Shown piece after piece: positions 1 through 9,085 of a stretch of DNA of 64,000 nucleotides. The stretch's first letter is position 1; every line of letters starts with the position of its first letter. The notes under the pieces were generated by a model, which saw only the letters and a list, made by a program, of their open reading frames with translations, was not told the origin of the DNA and made no database searches. Source of the DNA: Nephrocerus scutellatus. Taxonomy: Eukaryota > Arthropoda > Insecta > Diptera > Pipunculidae. The translations under genes were made by a program, and so were the position numbers. The DNA lies in NCBI GenBank assembly GCA_947095585.1, contig OX352761.1, positions 20,599,277 through 20,663,276 of the forward strand, read 5' to 3'.

Positions 1-626
1 GTACTTAAAACCAATAACTTCATAGAACTTACTCAATATTTTGTGTTGTCGCGAACAAGTTCTCCGAGAAAAAAACGCACCTGATCTGAATTTGGTTTTT
101 CTGATTTCATTCATTATTAATTTTAATGAAATTCCTAAAGACCGTGTAATCCGCCTCTTTTTTGATCATTCATTTGTTAATTTTTCACAACAATTTGTGA
201 GATGTCGCCACAATCACAAAAAAGTTAAACAAATATATTGTTGACAGGACAGTTTTTCCATCTGTTCTAACTTCAGAAACATCGAAGAAAAATACAGAAC
301 TTTGACAACCGACAACGACCAACGGACAACCAGCAAGCAGCAACCACTAAAGACTGACGTGTACGTCGAAGACGTCATAGTCTAAGTTCTAGTGATATTT
401 CTCTGCAATTACTTATCCACTTCGACCATTATATTTTTTAGAATCTAATCATCACTTAAACGTAGTACAGAATGAATTAGCTAGTGGCTGCGAGATTTGT
501 GCTCGAAGTTAGCTAAAGAGTGCCTTCTGGGTTATACTGTAAATTGAGTTTTATTGGCATTTATTAGTCGGTGTCTGCAGCAGACGTGGCGGATATATTG
601 TTAAATAATTCGTCGGGAATCGCACA
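1..626 (+). promoter_or_regulatory. Upstream and 5' leader region of the SLC35B1-like gene
   Basis: No credible coding sequence is visible. The part from about 245 to 626 is less AT-rich than the left edge and contains CAAC-rich runs (about 305-350) of the sort common in fly 5' untranslated leaders, and it runs directly into the start codon at 627. No TATA box can be assigned with confidence. Promoter and transcription start are inferred only from position. Confidence 0.35.
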
Positions 627-1752
627 ATGGTAAACGATAAATCCAAATTTTTTATCTATGCCCTGGGAATATTCCTTTGCTATTTTGCATTTGGAATAGC
701 TCAAGAGAAAATCACAAGGGGTCGTTATGGTGATCACGTCAATGAAGATGGCTCAATCGGGGAACGATTTACACTCGTATTAGCTCTAGTCTGGGTTCAG
801 TGCATATGTAATTACATCTTTGCTAAAGGTATTTATAACATGTTAGTCACTGTAGATAGATGTAAATATATTTTCTTCTTCTAGGTATGCTTATGGTCAA
901 ACCGCAAAAGGAAGACACTACTCCCACTGGCTACTATGCTGTGTCTTCGCTTACTTACCTGCTTGCAATGGTTTCGTCGAATATGGCTCTACGATGGGTG
1001 CCGTATCCTACACAAGTAGTTGGCAAGTCGGCCAAACCCATTCCAGTAATGATTCTTGGTGTTCTGCTGGGACGCAAATCATATTCGCTGATTCGTTATG
1101 GATGTGTCCTAACGATAGTGCTCGGAGTCATTCTCTTTATGTTTAAAGAGGGAAAAACCAATTCGAATTCGGCACAGGAAAAGACCGGCATTGGAGAGTT
1201 GTTATTATTTCTGAGCTTATCAATGGATGGTCTGACCGGAGCAGTTCAAGAACGAATGCGCTCATCTAGTTCACCATCGGGACAGCAGATGATGCTCTCT
1301 ATGAACTTTTGGAGCACTCTGATGTTGGGATTAGCAATTGTTGTTACAGGTTATTTTAACTTTCAAGTGACAATTATTTTTGCTATTAACTACATATTTC
1401 TAATACTACAGGTGAAGGTAAAGAATTTATTAATTTCGCCACAAGCCATCCAGAACTGTGGGGACACCTTGGTAGTCTAGCGTTAACTGGAGCACTCGGA
1501 CAGCTTTTCATTTTTCTAATGGTAGCTGGTTTCGGCCCATTAGCCTGTTCGGTCGTTACAACGACAAGAAAGTTCTTCACCGTTTTGTGTTCAGTGCTTT
1601 TGTTTGGAAATCTTCTCGCACCAAGGCAATGGTTTGGTGCGTTACTAGTTTTTGTTGGACTATTTGCTGATATGATTTTTGGAAAAAATACACCTTCTAA
1701 AAAAGCCATAACAGGCAAAGACGGCGAAGACAAGAAAAAGTTGCTTTCGTAG
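627..1752 (+). CDS. meigo: SLC35B1-type ER nucleotide transporter (meigo homologue), complete, 3 exons
   Basis: The spliced product (exons 627-828, 885-1349, 1412-1752; 335 residues plus stop) is a multi-pass solute carrier 35 family B protein. Introns are 56 and 62 bp with GT...AG ends, and both junctions are read in frame: AKG joins MLMVKPQ, and VVTG joins EGKEFINF. Family signatures include NMALRWVPYPTQVVGKSAKP and GPLACSVVTTTRKFFTVLCS, typical of SLC35B1. The protein has about eight to ten hydrophobic segments and ends in a lysine-rich tail, DKKKLLS, with a KK pair at positions -5/-4 as in human SLC35B1, consistent with ER retrieval. Known in the family: mammalian SLC35B1 is an ER ATP/ADP exchanger once called a UDP-galactose transporter; Drosophila meigo acts in the ER and affects targeting of olfactory neurites. 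There is no frameshift or stop, so the gene is probably functional. Confidence 0.92.
829..884 (+). other. Intron 1 of the SLC35B1-like gene
   Basis: This 56 bp intron has the donor AAAG/gtattt and acceptor ttcttcttctag/GTATGC. It splits a glycine codon (phase 1). Without splicing the upstream frame stops at 882-884, so removal is required for the conserved protein. Confidence 0.88.
1350..1411 (+). other. Intron 2 of the SLC35B1-like gene
   Basis: This 62 bp intron has the donor ACAG/gttatt and acceptor actacag/GTGAAG. Splicing joins VVTG to EGKEFINFATSHPELW, the expected SLC35B1 order; unspliced translation would insert an unrelated hydrophobic stretch and stop. Confidence 0.87.
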
Positions 1753-2244
1753 AAATATTTATCATTTTGTAGCAGCCTCTCATTTTTCCCTTTGTCTTCA
1801 TTTGGATTTTCTATCAATTATCTACAAAACAGTTTTTTCCACTTCATTTATTTATGACTTCCCTAAAGTACAAAATGTAATTGACATTTTTTTTGTAACT
1901 TCTTTTCTTAATACGACAATATGTATCTATTATTGTGTAATAAGAAATATAATTGATTCCGTGCAAGGTAATTAAATGTAAATAACGTAAACAAAGATGG
2001 TCATGTACAATATTATTGTGTAAACCTAAACGGAAAGTGTGATTTTTTGATGGTTTCAACTCTTTATACAAAGTAATTCTTTTATAATTTGTGAAGAACA
2101 AAGAAATTTAAAGAAAATTTAATTTAATTTAATTTTTTATTTATTGCTCTGGGGTTCATTGAATTGAGCATGACTTTGGTAAAAAAATACAAAGTATTTA
2201 AATTACTGTATAAGACGCTTTTATCAGGATCGCGCGGGCTGTGA
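1753..2244 (+). other. 3' flank of the SLC35B1-like gene, AT-rich, no gene
   Basis: AT-rich sequence following the stop codon at 1750-1752. It presumably holds the 3' untranslated region; no exact AATAAA was found at a convincing distance, only near variants such as AATAAG near 1940. No other feature was seen. Confidence 0.4.
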
Positions 2245-2510
2245 GATCAAAACAATGGAACATTTTGTGGCCTCGTCTGCGAGTAGAAGACCCAAAGTTG
2301 GTCCCTAAATTCAGATGTGTAATTCTTTAACTTTCTCGGGTTAATTGTAGGAGTCGATAACAACATATAATAAGCGCACGATTGTTTAAATATAACAAAA
2401 CCTACTATAGTCTGGTTTTGTATTAGACAATGGTCATACTAGTACTTAGGCTTACATATAATCCGAGTCTTGGGTGCGTACTTAAAAGCAATCGGACCTC
2501 TAACATTTGT
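2245..2510 (+). mobile_element. Highly decayed fragment of RTE-like LINE family B (reverse transcriptase C-terminal part)
   Basis: Nucleotide similarity to the better copy at 8.7-9.1 kb is plain: the stretches gcctcgtctgcgagtagaag, ggtcatactagtacttagg and gagtcttgggtgcgtac line up in order. These encode the SRRSNIGP, NYLGST and YGSETWVLS motifs in the intact family. The frame is destroyed by many indels and no 3' tail is present, so this is an old internal fragment. Confidence 0.7.
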
Positions 2511-2540
2511 GAAGAGACTGTTTGATTGACAACTCTTCAC
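2509..2540. repeat. 32-nt stem-loop repeat, copy 1
   Basis: The stretch begins GTGAAGAG and ends CTCTTCAC, so an 8 bp perfect stem encloses a 16 nt loop. A second copy of the same length lies at 2886-2917 with only two differences, both in the loop. A half copy, gtgaagagttgtt, lies near 2581. Function is unknown; element termini or a folded RNA are possible. Confidence 0.6.
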
Positions 2541-2885
2541 TACATTTATAAGGAGGGCGATATTGGACAACTGAAGTAAGTGAAGAGTTGTTCTGCTCGT
2601 GGATGTACTTCAGATGAGTAACAATGACATTTATTTGATGTGAAGAATACCAAGAGAACAGTGGCTGCGGTCAAGAATCAGCAGCTGTACAGCTTGTGCT
2701 GCACAAAAAAATGACAGGCAGTCGGTACGCACCCAATTGCGGATGCTTTTAAAACCAACATTTCAGTTTGCTTGTAGAAAAATGACATTTGCTGTACTTT
2801 TGAAATATGCATCTCTAGCAGCATACACTAGAGCCGCATTCGAATGGAATTATCTAAATACGTAGCTATATCTTAAGTTATAATA

Positions 2886-2917
2886 GTGAAGAGACTGTTC
2901 CATTGACAACTCTTCAC
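2886..2917. repeat. 32-nt stem-loop repeat, copy 2
   Basis: Same 8 bp stem (GTGAAGAG / CTCTTCAC) as the copy at 2509-2540; 30 of 32 bases are identical. The two copies are 377 bp apart in direct orientation, and they lie between a LINE relic and a Harbinger relic. Confidence 0.6.
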
Positions 2918-3059
2918 GTCATAAACTGCTCAACGGCTTTTTTTATTTTATTCTTGACCCCCCACCCCACCTCCCAACATTGTAACTCAATTTAAATGTA
3001 TTGTTTTCTTAATTAATTAATTTCTAGTGCTGTACAATGTACATAGAGATGTATAGTGT

Positions 3060-3857
3060 ACATTACTTTTTAGCGTCCATCAGACGATGCATTTCTGTGC
3101 CGTAACATGTTGTGTTCGCGGGATATTTGATCGTTTGAGGGGCTGTTTGCGAGTTTCGCGAACATGATCGCTGGATTTCACAACATATTGATTTTTTCTC
3201 GATGTTCGCGAATATGTTCATCGTCTGAGCACATGTTGTCACACCGCCATACAAATTTTCATTCTAAAAAAAATTTCATGGTGTTCAGTTCGTGAAGATT
3301 GCGGACAAAAATATATTTAATTTTTGGGATTTTTTTTTGTTGTGTCATATATTGGAAGTTTTTTATCATCGGCATCATGGCATCGACTGTAAATACTGAT
3401 TTCTGGGTAGAATTATTTTTCTTCTTTTTTTTTTTTTGTTGCGTTTTTTTCATCTTGTTCTTAAAGAACCTTATCAATTATTAAAACAGATAATGTTAAG
3501 CCCGTCATTATTTTGAGCGATGTTTATCAACCGACAAAAATATTTTAATGTTCTACTGCTGTTGCCATGGTGTTGTTTACCTACCAAAATTATCTCCCCC
3601 AACATGATCGCCTTGTAAGTTTAGCTAAACAACATGTTCGCGTCGATATGTTTTGCTACTCTTGTAATATGGTTGGCCAACATTTATATTCGCTTTAGGA
3701 ATTGGTGATGCCAAGCAAAACAATCCAAATTCAAAATCCCAGCTGTGAACTGTCAAAAAGCAAATTTGTTTGAAATTACAGCTTGTCCTTGTTTTTTCTA
3801 GAACACTGTAATTTGTTTGCTCTGTTTAATTTTAATTGTTTTGTAACAATAAATAAT
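3060..3857 (+). other. 5' flank of the Harbinger pseudogene with repeated AACATG-NTCGCG motifs
   Basis: No coding sequence. Variants of a short motif resembling AACATGTTCGCG recur in both orientations near 3105, 3160, 3200, 3603 and 3633. Clustered subterminal motifs are known in PIF/Harbinger elements as transposase or Myb-like protein sites. That they belong to this element is inference from their position. No terminal inverted repeat could be paired with the 3' side. Confidence 0.35.
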
Positions 3858-4958
3858 ATGAAAAGTTGTGTGGATTTATTTTTTGAGGATGTTTCTACTG
3901 ACGAAGACGAAGCTGAGAGGAAGAAAACTCAAATGAGACGTATTCGGAAAACAATTCGGGATAGTTCCAATCCTTTAGAGCTTCCTGATTCAATGTTAGT
4001 TTTACATCGTTATCTGCTTGGAATTCTGTGTAACATCAACTTTTAACTTTTTAGTTTTGTGTCTAATTTTCGTTTGAACAAGAATGCAAAGAATGCAACT
4101 CGCGTTGCTAATGAATTTGACTTAGGATTATCAAAATCCACGGTGTCTGTAGTTTTGTCGGAAGTGCTCGAAATATTCGAATCTACTATTTGTCCGGTTT
4201 TGATCAAAGTCGATCTGTCGGAAACGGAAAAACAAGCAGCCCGACAATATTTTTACATTAAAAGCAGAATGCCAGGAGTTATCGGATGTGTAGACGGTAC
4301 CCACATCGGGATTGTTGCCCCTGTTGAGCGTCGACATGAATATCTCAACAGGGAAGGATTTTATAGTGTAAATGCTTTAATTGCCTGTGACCACAACATG
4401 GTCATACGATACATTGATGCGAGGTACCCTGGTTCAAAACACGACTCGTTTGTGTGGAACTGCAGCCATCTTAAGCATGTTTTAGAAGAATGGTTTCAAA
4501 AAGGAGAACGTTCTATGTATCTTGGTGTGTGCAAACATATTATTATTTTTTGCTTAGCATTTTAAAACATTTATTTCATATCAATTCCAGGTGACTCTGG
4601 CTATCCTCTTTCGCCTTATTTACTGGTACCATTTAGAAATGCCGATAATGATAGCAGAAAAACTTTGTTCAACAAGCTGCATTCAGAAAGCAGAAATATC
4701 GTTAAAAGAACAATTGGAGTACCGCTTTAGGTGCCTTTTGGGCGAGCGTAAAAACTTTATTATTCCCCAAAAAATGCAACAAAAATTGTAAATGTGTGCT
4801 GTGCCTTGCATAATATATGCCGCACCTACAATGTGCCTGACCCTGTGGAAATTCATCAAGTAACTATGCCAGATGATCCAATTGTCATCCAAATTAAAGG
4901 TAATGCAGATCTCTCACAGGGCGAGCGAATACGCAATGAAATTTTAGACGGTTTATAA
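3858..4958 (+). pseudogene. PIF/Harbinger transposase (HARBI1-like), inactivated, 3 exons
   Basis: Read as exons 3858-3994, 4055-4524 and 4591-4958 with 60 and 66 bp introns, the sequence gives a Harbinger DDE nuclease. It shows FRLNKNA at the N-terminal side, STVSVVLSEVL, the first catalytic Asp in GVIGCVDGTHIG, NREGFYSVNALIACD, the second in YPGSKHDSFVW, then YLGDSGYPL, and near the end RFRCLLGERK and IVNVCCALHNICRTYNV. Three defects are visible. About 60 residues usually lying between FRL.K.AF and the STVS helix are missing. Two compensating single-base shifts lie near 4725 and 4775. The family's catalytic Glu (in VERT.G) is Lys here (IVKRTIGV). The copy is therefore dead. The partner Myb-like gene of such elements is not in the window. 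Confidence 0.85.
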
Positions 4959-4964
4959 GTTATT

Positions 4965-5232
4965 GTGGGCGCCGTGGCTCAGTGGAAAAGCGCATGGCTA
5001 CTGAGCAGGTGTTCGTGGTTCGAATCCCAGTAACACCAAAAGTATTTTTCACGGTGTCCCACCTCTCGCGAATTGTCACGGAAAGCTTCTCAATTCGCCG
5101 TCCGGATCCGGCCTTAAATTGTAGGTCCCTTCCATTTGTGTCTAAAAATATACATGCACAACACAAATGGTCGCGAGAAGACAGGCTTTGGACCGCAAAG
5201 GTCTGTCGCGCCGAATATTATTATTATTATAA
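4965..5232 (+). mobile_element. tRNA-derived SINE, copy 1 (most complete on + strand)
   Basis: It starts GTGGGCGCCG and carries an RNA polymerase III A box TGGCTCAGTGG (4975-4985) and B box GGTTCGAATCC (5017-5027) with tRNA spacing. A non-tRNA body of about 170 bp follows, ending in GCGCCGAATA(TTA)n. Two more copies occur at 13124-13415 (-) and 63631-63838 (+). It lies directly behind the Harbinger pseudogene. Confidence 0.88.
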
Positions 5233-5635
5233 GTTATTATTATCATTATACTATTATTTCATTTCATTAGCACAATGATAATTATCATATTGTCATTATG
5301 GTATCATTATGTTATTATCATATTGATTCAGGGATCGATATGACAAAAACCCGCTTATTTACGGTACAAAACCATACGCAAAGTTTGAACAGGGTTGTTT
5401 TAGGGGTTTCGCAGTCCATAGCTAACATTCAAACATACATTTTTTAAGGAAAAGATGTCTATGAGCTTGTGTTTTTAATGCCTATTGATCATAGTGATGC
5501 GAAAAGACGTGTTGTAAAGCTGAAGAACGAATCTCTGAACTTAACTGTACGTCTGAAGATGCGCTTCAAGGAGAGGTTGCATGCAGCTATTTCTCTTGAT
5601 CACCGCTGGTGGAAAAAACGATAAAACAGTGACAA
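5233..5635. other. No recognised gene; AT-rich then unknown sequence
   Basis: 5233-5335 is rich in ATTAT/ATCAT runs continuing from the SINE tail. 5340-5635 has a few open stretches, but nothing recognisable and no clear link to the SIAH-like sequence that follows. Confidence 0.4.
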
Positions 5636-6138
5636 GCTGAAAAGACAAAGCATGAGGAAACGTGCGAATGTCGTCCGTATCTATGCCCATGTCCAAGGGA
5701 ATCGTGCAAATAGCAAGGCCCTCTTGATCTAGTCGTACAACATATGATGTCGCTCAGAAATATTATCACACTATAAGGCGAACATGTTTTGTTCCTAACC
5801 ACGGATGTAAATCTACGAGAAGCCGGCGGTTGGGTCAGGATGCAGTCTTGCTTTGGTCATCATTTCATGTTGGTACTGGAAAAACACGAGAAATATAATG
5901 GCCACCATTTTTGCATTTGTGCAGCTAATTGGATCAAGAAAAGAGGCCGAAAAATTTGTGTATAGGCTTGAGTTAAATGGAAATCGTAGCCGTCTAATAT
6001 GGGAGGCAACGCCGAGAGCAACACGAGGGTGTTGCAGGATTTATTGACAATTCAGGCGCGTTGTTTAATTTTTGACACACCGATTGGCCAATGGTTTTTT
6101 GATAATGGCAACCTTGGTATAAAGGTTTCAATTTCTAT
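5636..6138 (+). pseudogene. Truncated seven in absentia (SIAH E3 ubiquitin ligase) pseudogene
   Basis: In shifting frames the sequence encodes successive blocks of the SIAH zinc-finger and substrate-binding domain: HEETCECRPYLCPCP, then (after an in-frame TAG where the family has Trp) [64 protein letters not shown], and finally CLIFDTPIGQWF and NGNLGIKVSIS near the C-terminus. The RING domain and everything before the Cys-rich finger are missing. There are at least two stops and several frameshifts. Functional Sina targets proteins such as Tramtrack for degradation in R7 photoreceptor development. No intron, target duplication or poly-A was found, so retrocopy versus decayed duplicate (for example of sinah) is open. 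Confidence 0.82.
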
Positions 6139-6584
6139 TTTTTTTAAAATTAAAACGATAAAGAAAAATTAATTATTATTTTTATTTTATTTTTTATTGA
6201 TTTTTTTTATTGTATGCCGTTAATTTTTTTTTCTTATATTCCTTCGCAGTAAAATGTTGAATTTAATTTATTGTGATAGGAGTTTAATAAAATGTTATGT
6301 AAAAAAAATAAAAAGGTTAAAAAAAATGCAAGTGTCTTTTTTCATTTTTAAAGTATTCTCAGTTCCGCGCCATACTAGAAGAAGGAGACGTTGTAGGTAA
6401 GGTCAGTTTCACTGGCAGCACAGGTTTCCTCATTCGGAAGACCTATGAAGCGTTATAAGAATATCGCACATGATCTAAGATAAATGAAAATTTTTCGTGT
6501 AAATTCTCTAATCGGGAATACAGTTTGAACAAAATCGGGTAAATTTTTTAAAAATTTTGTGAAAGAGCCCCTCGACAGCGGGGC
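6139..6584. other. AT-rich stretch without a gene
   Basis: Mostly A/T homopolymer-like runs to about 6340, then ordinary AT-rich sequence. Nothing codes or matches another repeat in the window. Confidence 0.45.
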
Positions 6585-6670
6585 CATTTCCCTACCAAAT
6601 TTTTACAAAAAGTGTTGTCCATCGGAGATACACATGCGTATAAAATTTGAAGAAAATTGGGCACTATTTT
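6585..6670 (-). repeat. Isolated unit of the ~110 bp repeat found in the 11.6-12.6 kb array
   Basis: On the - strand it reads TTTTCTTCAAATTTTATACGCATGTGTATCTCCGATGGACAACACTTTTTG in outline, the same core as the array units at 11725, 11832 and 12018. It shows that the unit also occurs singly. Confidence 0.7.
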
Positions 6671-6689
6671 TAAAAAAATTTTATTGGGG

Positions 6690-8300
6690 GAGAATAGGGT
6701 TTTTACAAACGCCCGCCAACGAACTCGATTTATCGCCTGAGGTTTCAAGACACGCCACTCTGTCCCCTGGAATCTTGCTTCCTCTTCTATTGTCCTTCGC
6801 CATGTCTTGCTAGGACGGCCAACTCGGCGGCTTCCTTGTCCGCTGGCTGGCTTTCTCAAAGTGGCCAATCCAGCTCCATTTCCGTCGTATGATGGTGATC
6901 GCGATTGCTTCCTGCTGCGTTACTCTCCACAAGTCTTTTTTCGTGATAATGTCCGGCCATCTTATTCTCAGTAAGCACTTGTTGACGAAGACATGGAGGC
7001 GCGTCGCAATTGACTGTGACTTTCCACGTTTCGCAGCCATACAAGAGTACTGAAAGAACGTTAGATCTGAAGATCGTTAGCTTCAGATTCCGGGAGATTT
7101 GCGAGGAGTTCCAGAATTATTTAGCATAGTATGGGAGTGTCGCGACTTGTTTACACTAGAGCACACATCGGAGTCAGCATCATAGTTTTTTGACATCCAG
7201 CTGCCCAAGTAACAAAACTTATCGACTTCCTCTATCTGGTGTCCGTCAATCGAGAGATCACATGTTCCACTAGCGTTAACTCTAAGTAGTTTTGCTTTTG
7301 ACACCTTAATTCTTAAACCCACTTTGTTAGCGTGTAATTCTAGAGAGTTTAATTTTCGCTCCTTGTCACCTAGCGATTGTGATAGAAGACATATATCATC
7401 GACATAGTCCAGGTCTTATAAGTGGTGAAAAACATTCAATTGCAAACCCGATGGAGTACGGGTTTCTATTTTCATCACCCAGTCGATGACAATTGTGAAA
7501 AGCAATGGTGAGAGGGTGGAACCGTATTGACTCCCGAGTAGATGTTGAAAGGTGAGCCAAGATGACCGTTACGAATGACGCGGCATGTTGAGTTGCGGTA
7601 CTTGCGGTGTTAATTTGATCCGTACAAGAACGGTTTGGGCGAAATCCTGCTTGTTAATTTCTCTAAATTGGCTCTAACGCATTCCATAAGCGCCTAGCTA
7701 TTATAAAGGAGATCAGTTTGTTTATGGTGTTTAGCAGGGTAATTCCTCTCCAGTTATCGCCATTGCTCAATTCACCTTTCTTGGGGAGTTTGACTATTAA
7801 GTCTTCTTTTAACGACGATGAAATGGTTACAGATTCCCATATATCTTAATATATCGCATCCAATGCTCGCGTAGTTAACTCGACGACGGCTTGAGGAAGT
7901 TCTGCGTAGATGTCATTGCCTGCTGCCTTACCTGATTGCAGTGAACGAATTGTTGTCCTTATCTCATCGAACGAAGGAGTAGCGACGCTGATGTTAAGTA
8001 GCCTATAAGGGTGCATATGTGGGTTAATGGACGTGCCTGGGGAAGTGCAAATCAAAACATTCTTAAAATGTTCCGTCCAGCGGGTTAATTGTTGTTACTC
8101 GATAAGAATCAAAGAGCTGTCTATTGCCTTAACAGGGTAGTTGATGTGTTGTTTTTTTGTTGGCGAGCTTACGAGCGAGTTGGTAGACTGTGCTGTAATG
8201 TCTACTATCAACTTGCTTGCTTGCTTGCTGTGCTTTTGTTACGATGTCGCTTAGCCATGCTCGTTTGTCGTTCCTAGCCATATATTTCCGCCCTAATGCT
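6690..8300 (-). mobile_element. LINE family A copy 1, 5'-truncated and decayed
   Basis: On the - strand, pieces of a non-LTR polyprotein appear in order. They include a linker, RT pieces such as KVSKAKLLRVNASGTC and IEEVDKFCYLGSWMSKN, then YGCETWK, and the C-terminal HTLRKPA-like and RRVGRPSKTWRRTIEEEARF motifs. The region corresponds to 22.1-23.85 kb of the longer copy. It lacks about 157 bp that include RT motif A (FVDFKRAFDRV), a deletion shared with the copy at 11.1 kb. Many stops and shifts rule out activity. Confidence 0.8.
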
Positions 8301-8489
8301 CGGCACCCGAAGCGCGTTTAACTCTGCTTTGATGGATTGGCGTTCACGAATGGTGTCCCATGTGTTATCTGGAAGAGATGAAAATGCTTACGCAATGGTA
8401 ATGCCAGCTTGGAAGAACAACTCTTCAGAACTAATGGGAAATACCATCTGACCCAGCGGATTTGTAAGTGTTGGATCGTTTAAAACTCT

Positions 8490-9085
8490 AGCAACGTACG
8501 GGCTCCGAGAAGTGGATAGACTGGCCTGTGTCCTCTTCAACCTGGCGTTGGAGAAAGTGATCCGAAACTCTGACGAGAGGAACAATCCTCTATAGGTCCA
8601 TTCAGATGCTGGCTTACGCAGGCGACATTGACGTCATTGGTAGAAACTATAGAGATGTACAGGAAGCTTTCATCCAGATCGAGCAGGCGGCACGAAATCT
8701 GAGGCTGTACATATATGAGAGCAAGACTAAGTACATGGTGGCCACGTCTGCGAGTAGAAGATCCAACATTGGTCCCGCAATTAAAATAGTGGCACGCATT
8801 TGAAGTAGTGCAATCCTTTAACTATCTCGGGTCAACTGTAGCAGCCGATAACAGCTTGGAGCCAGAAAAACGCGCACGGTTGCCCAAAGCCAACAAAGCC
8901 TACTTTAGTCTGTCAAGACGCTTTAAACACAGGAATTTAACCATAATATCCAAGCTGCTGGTATATAAGACTATGGTCGTACTAGTACTTATATATGGAT
9001 CCGAGACTTGGGTGCTTAGCAAAAATCATTCTGACCTCTTAGCAGCGGTCGAGAGAAAAGTCTTACGATTCCTGCGACACTGATG
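8490..9085 (+). mobile_element. LINE family B fragment (RT C-terminal half), + strand
   Basis: Codes in shifting frames for LACVLFNLALEKVIR-like sequence, AYAGDID (the YADD region with Asp-Asp changed), SASRRSNIGP, QSFNYLGSTVAADNS, KANKAYFSLSRRF and YGSETWVLS. These match family B copies at 39.5-45.8 kb. It is truncated at both ends and ends abruptly at 9085, without the (ATG)n tail. Confidence 0.8.

Noticed and set aside
1386..1817. 143-codon - strand frame over the last meigo exon
   Set aside because: It lies antisense to the conserved transporter exon and has no homology signals.
4965..5035. A functional tRNA gene
   Set aside because: A and B boxes are present, but the acceptor stem does not pair and a shared body and tail follow in all three copies, so it is a SINE head.
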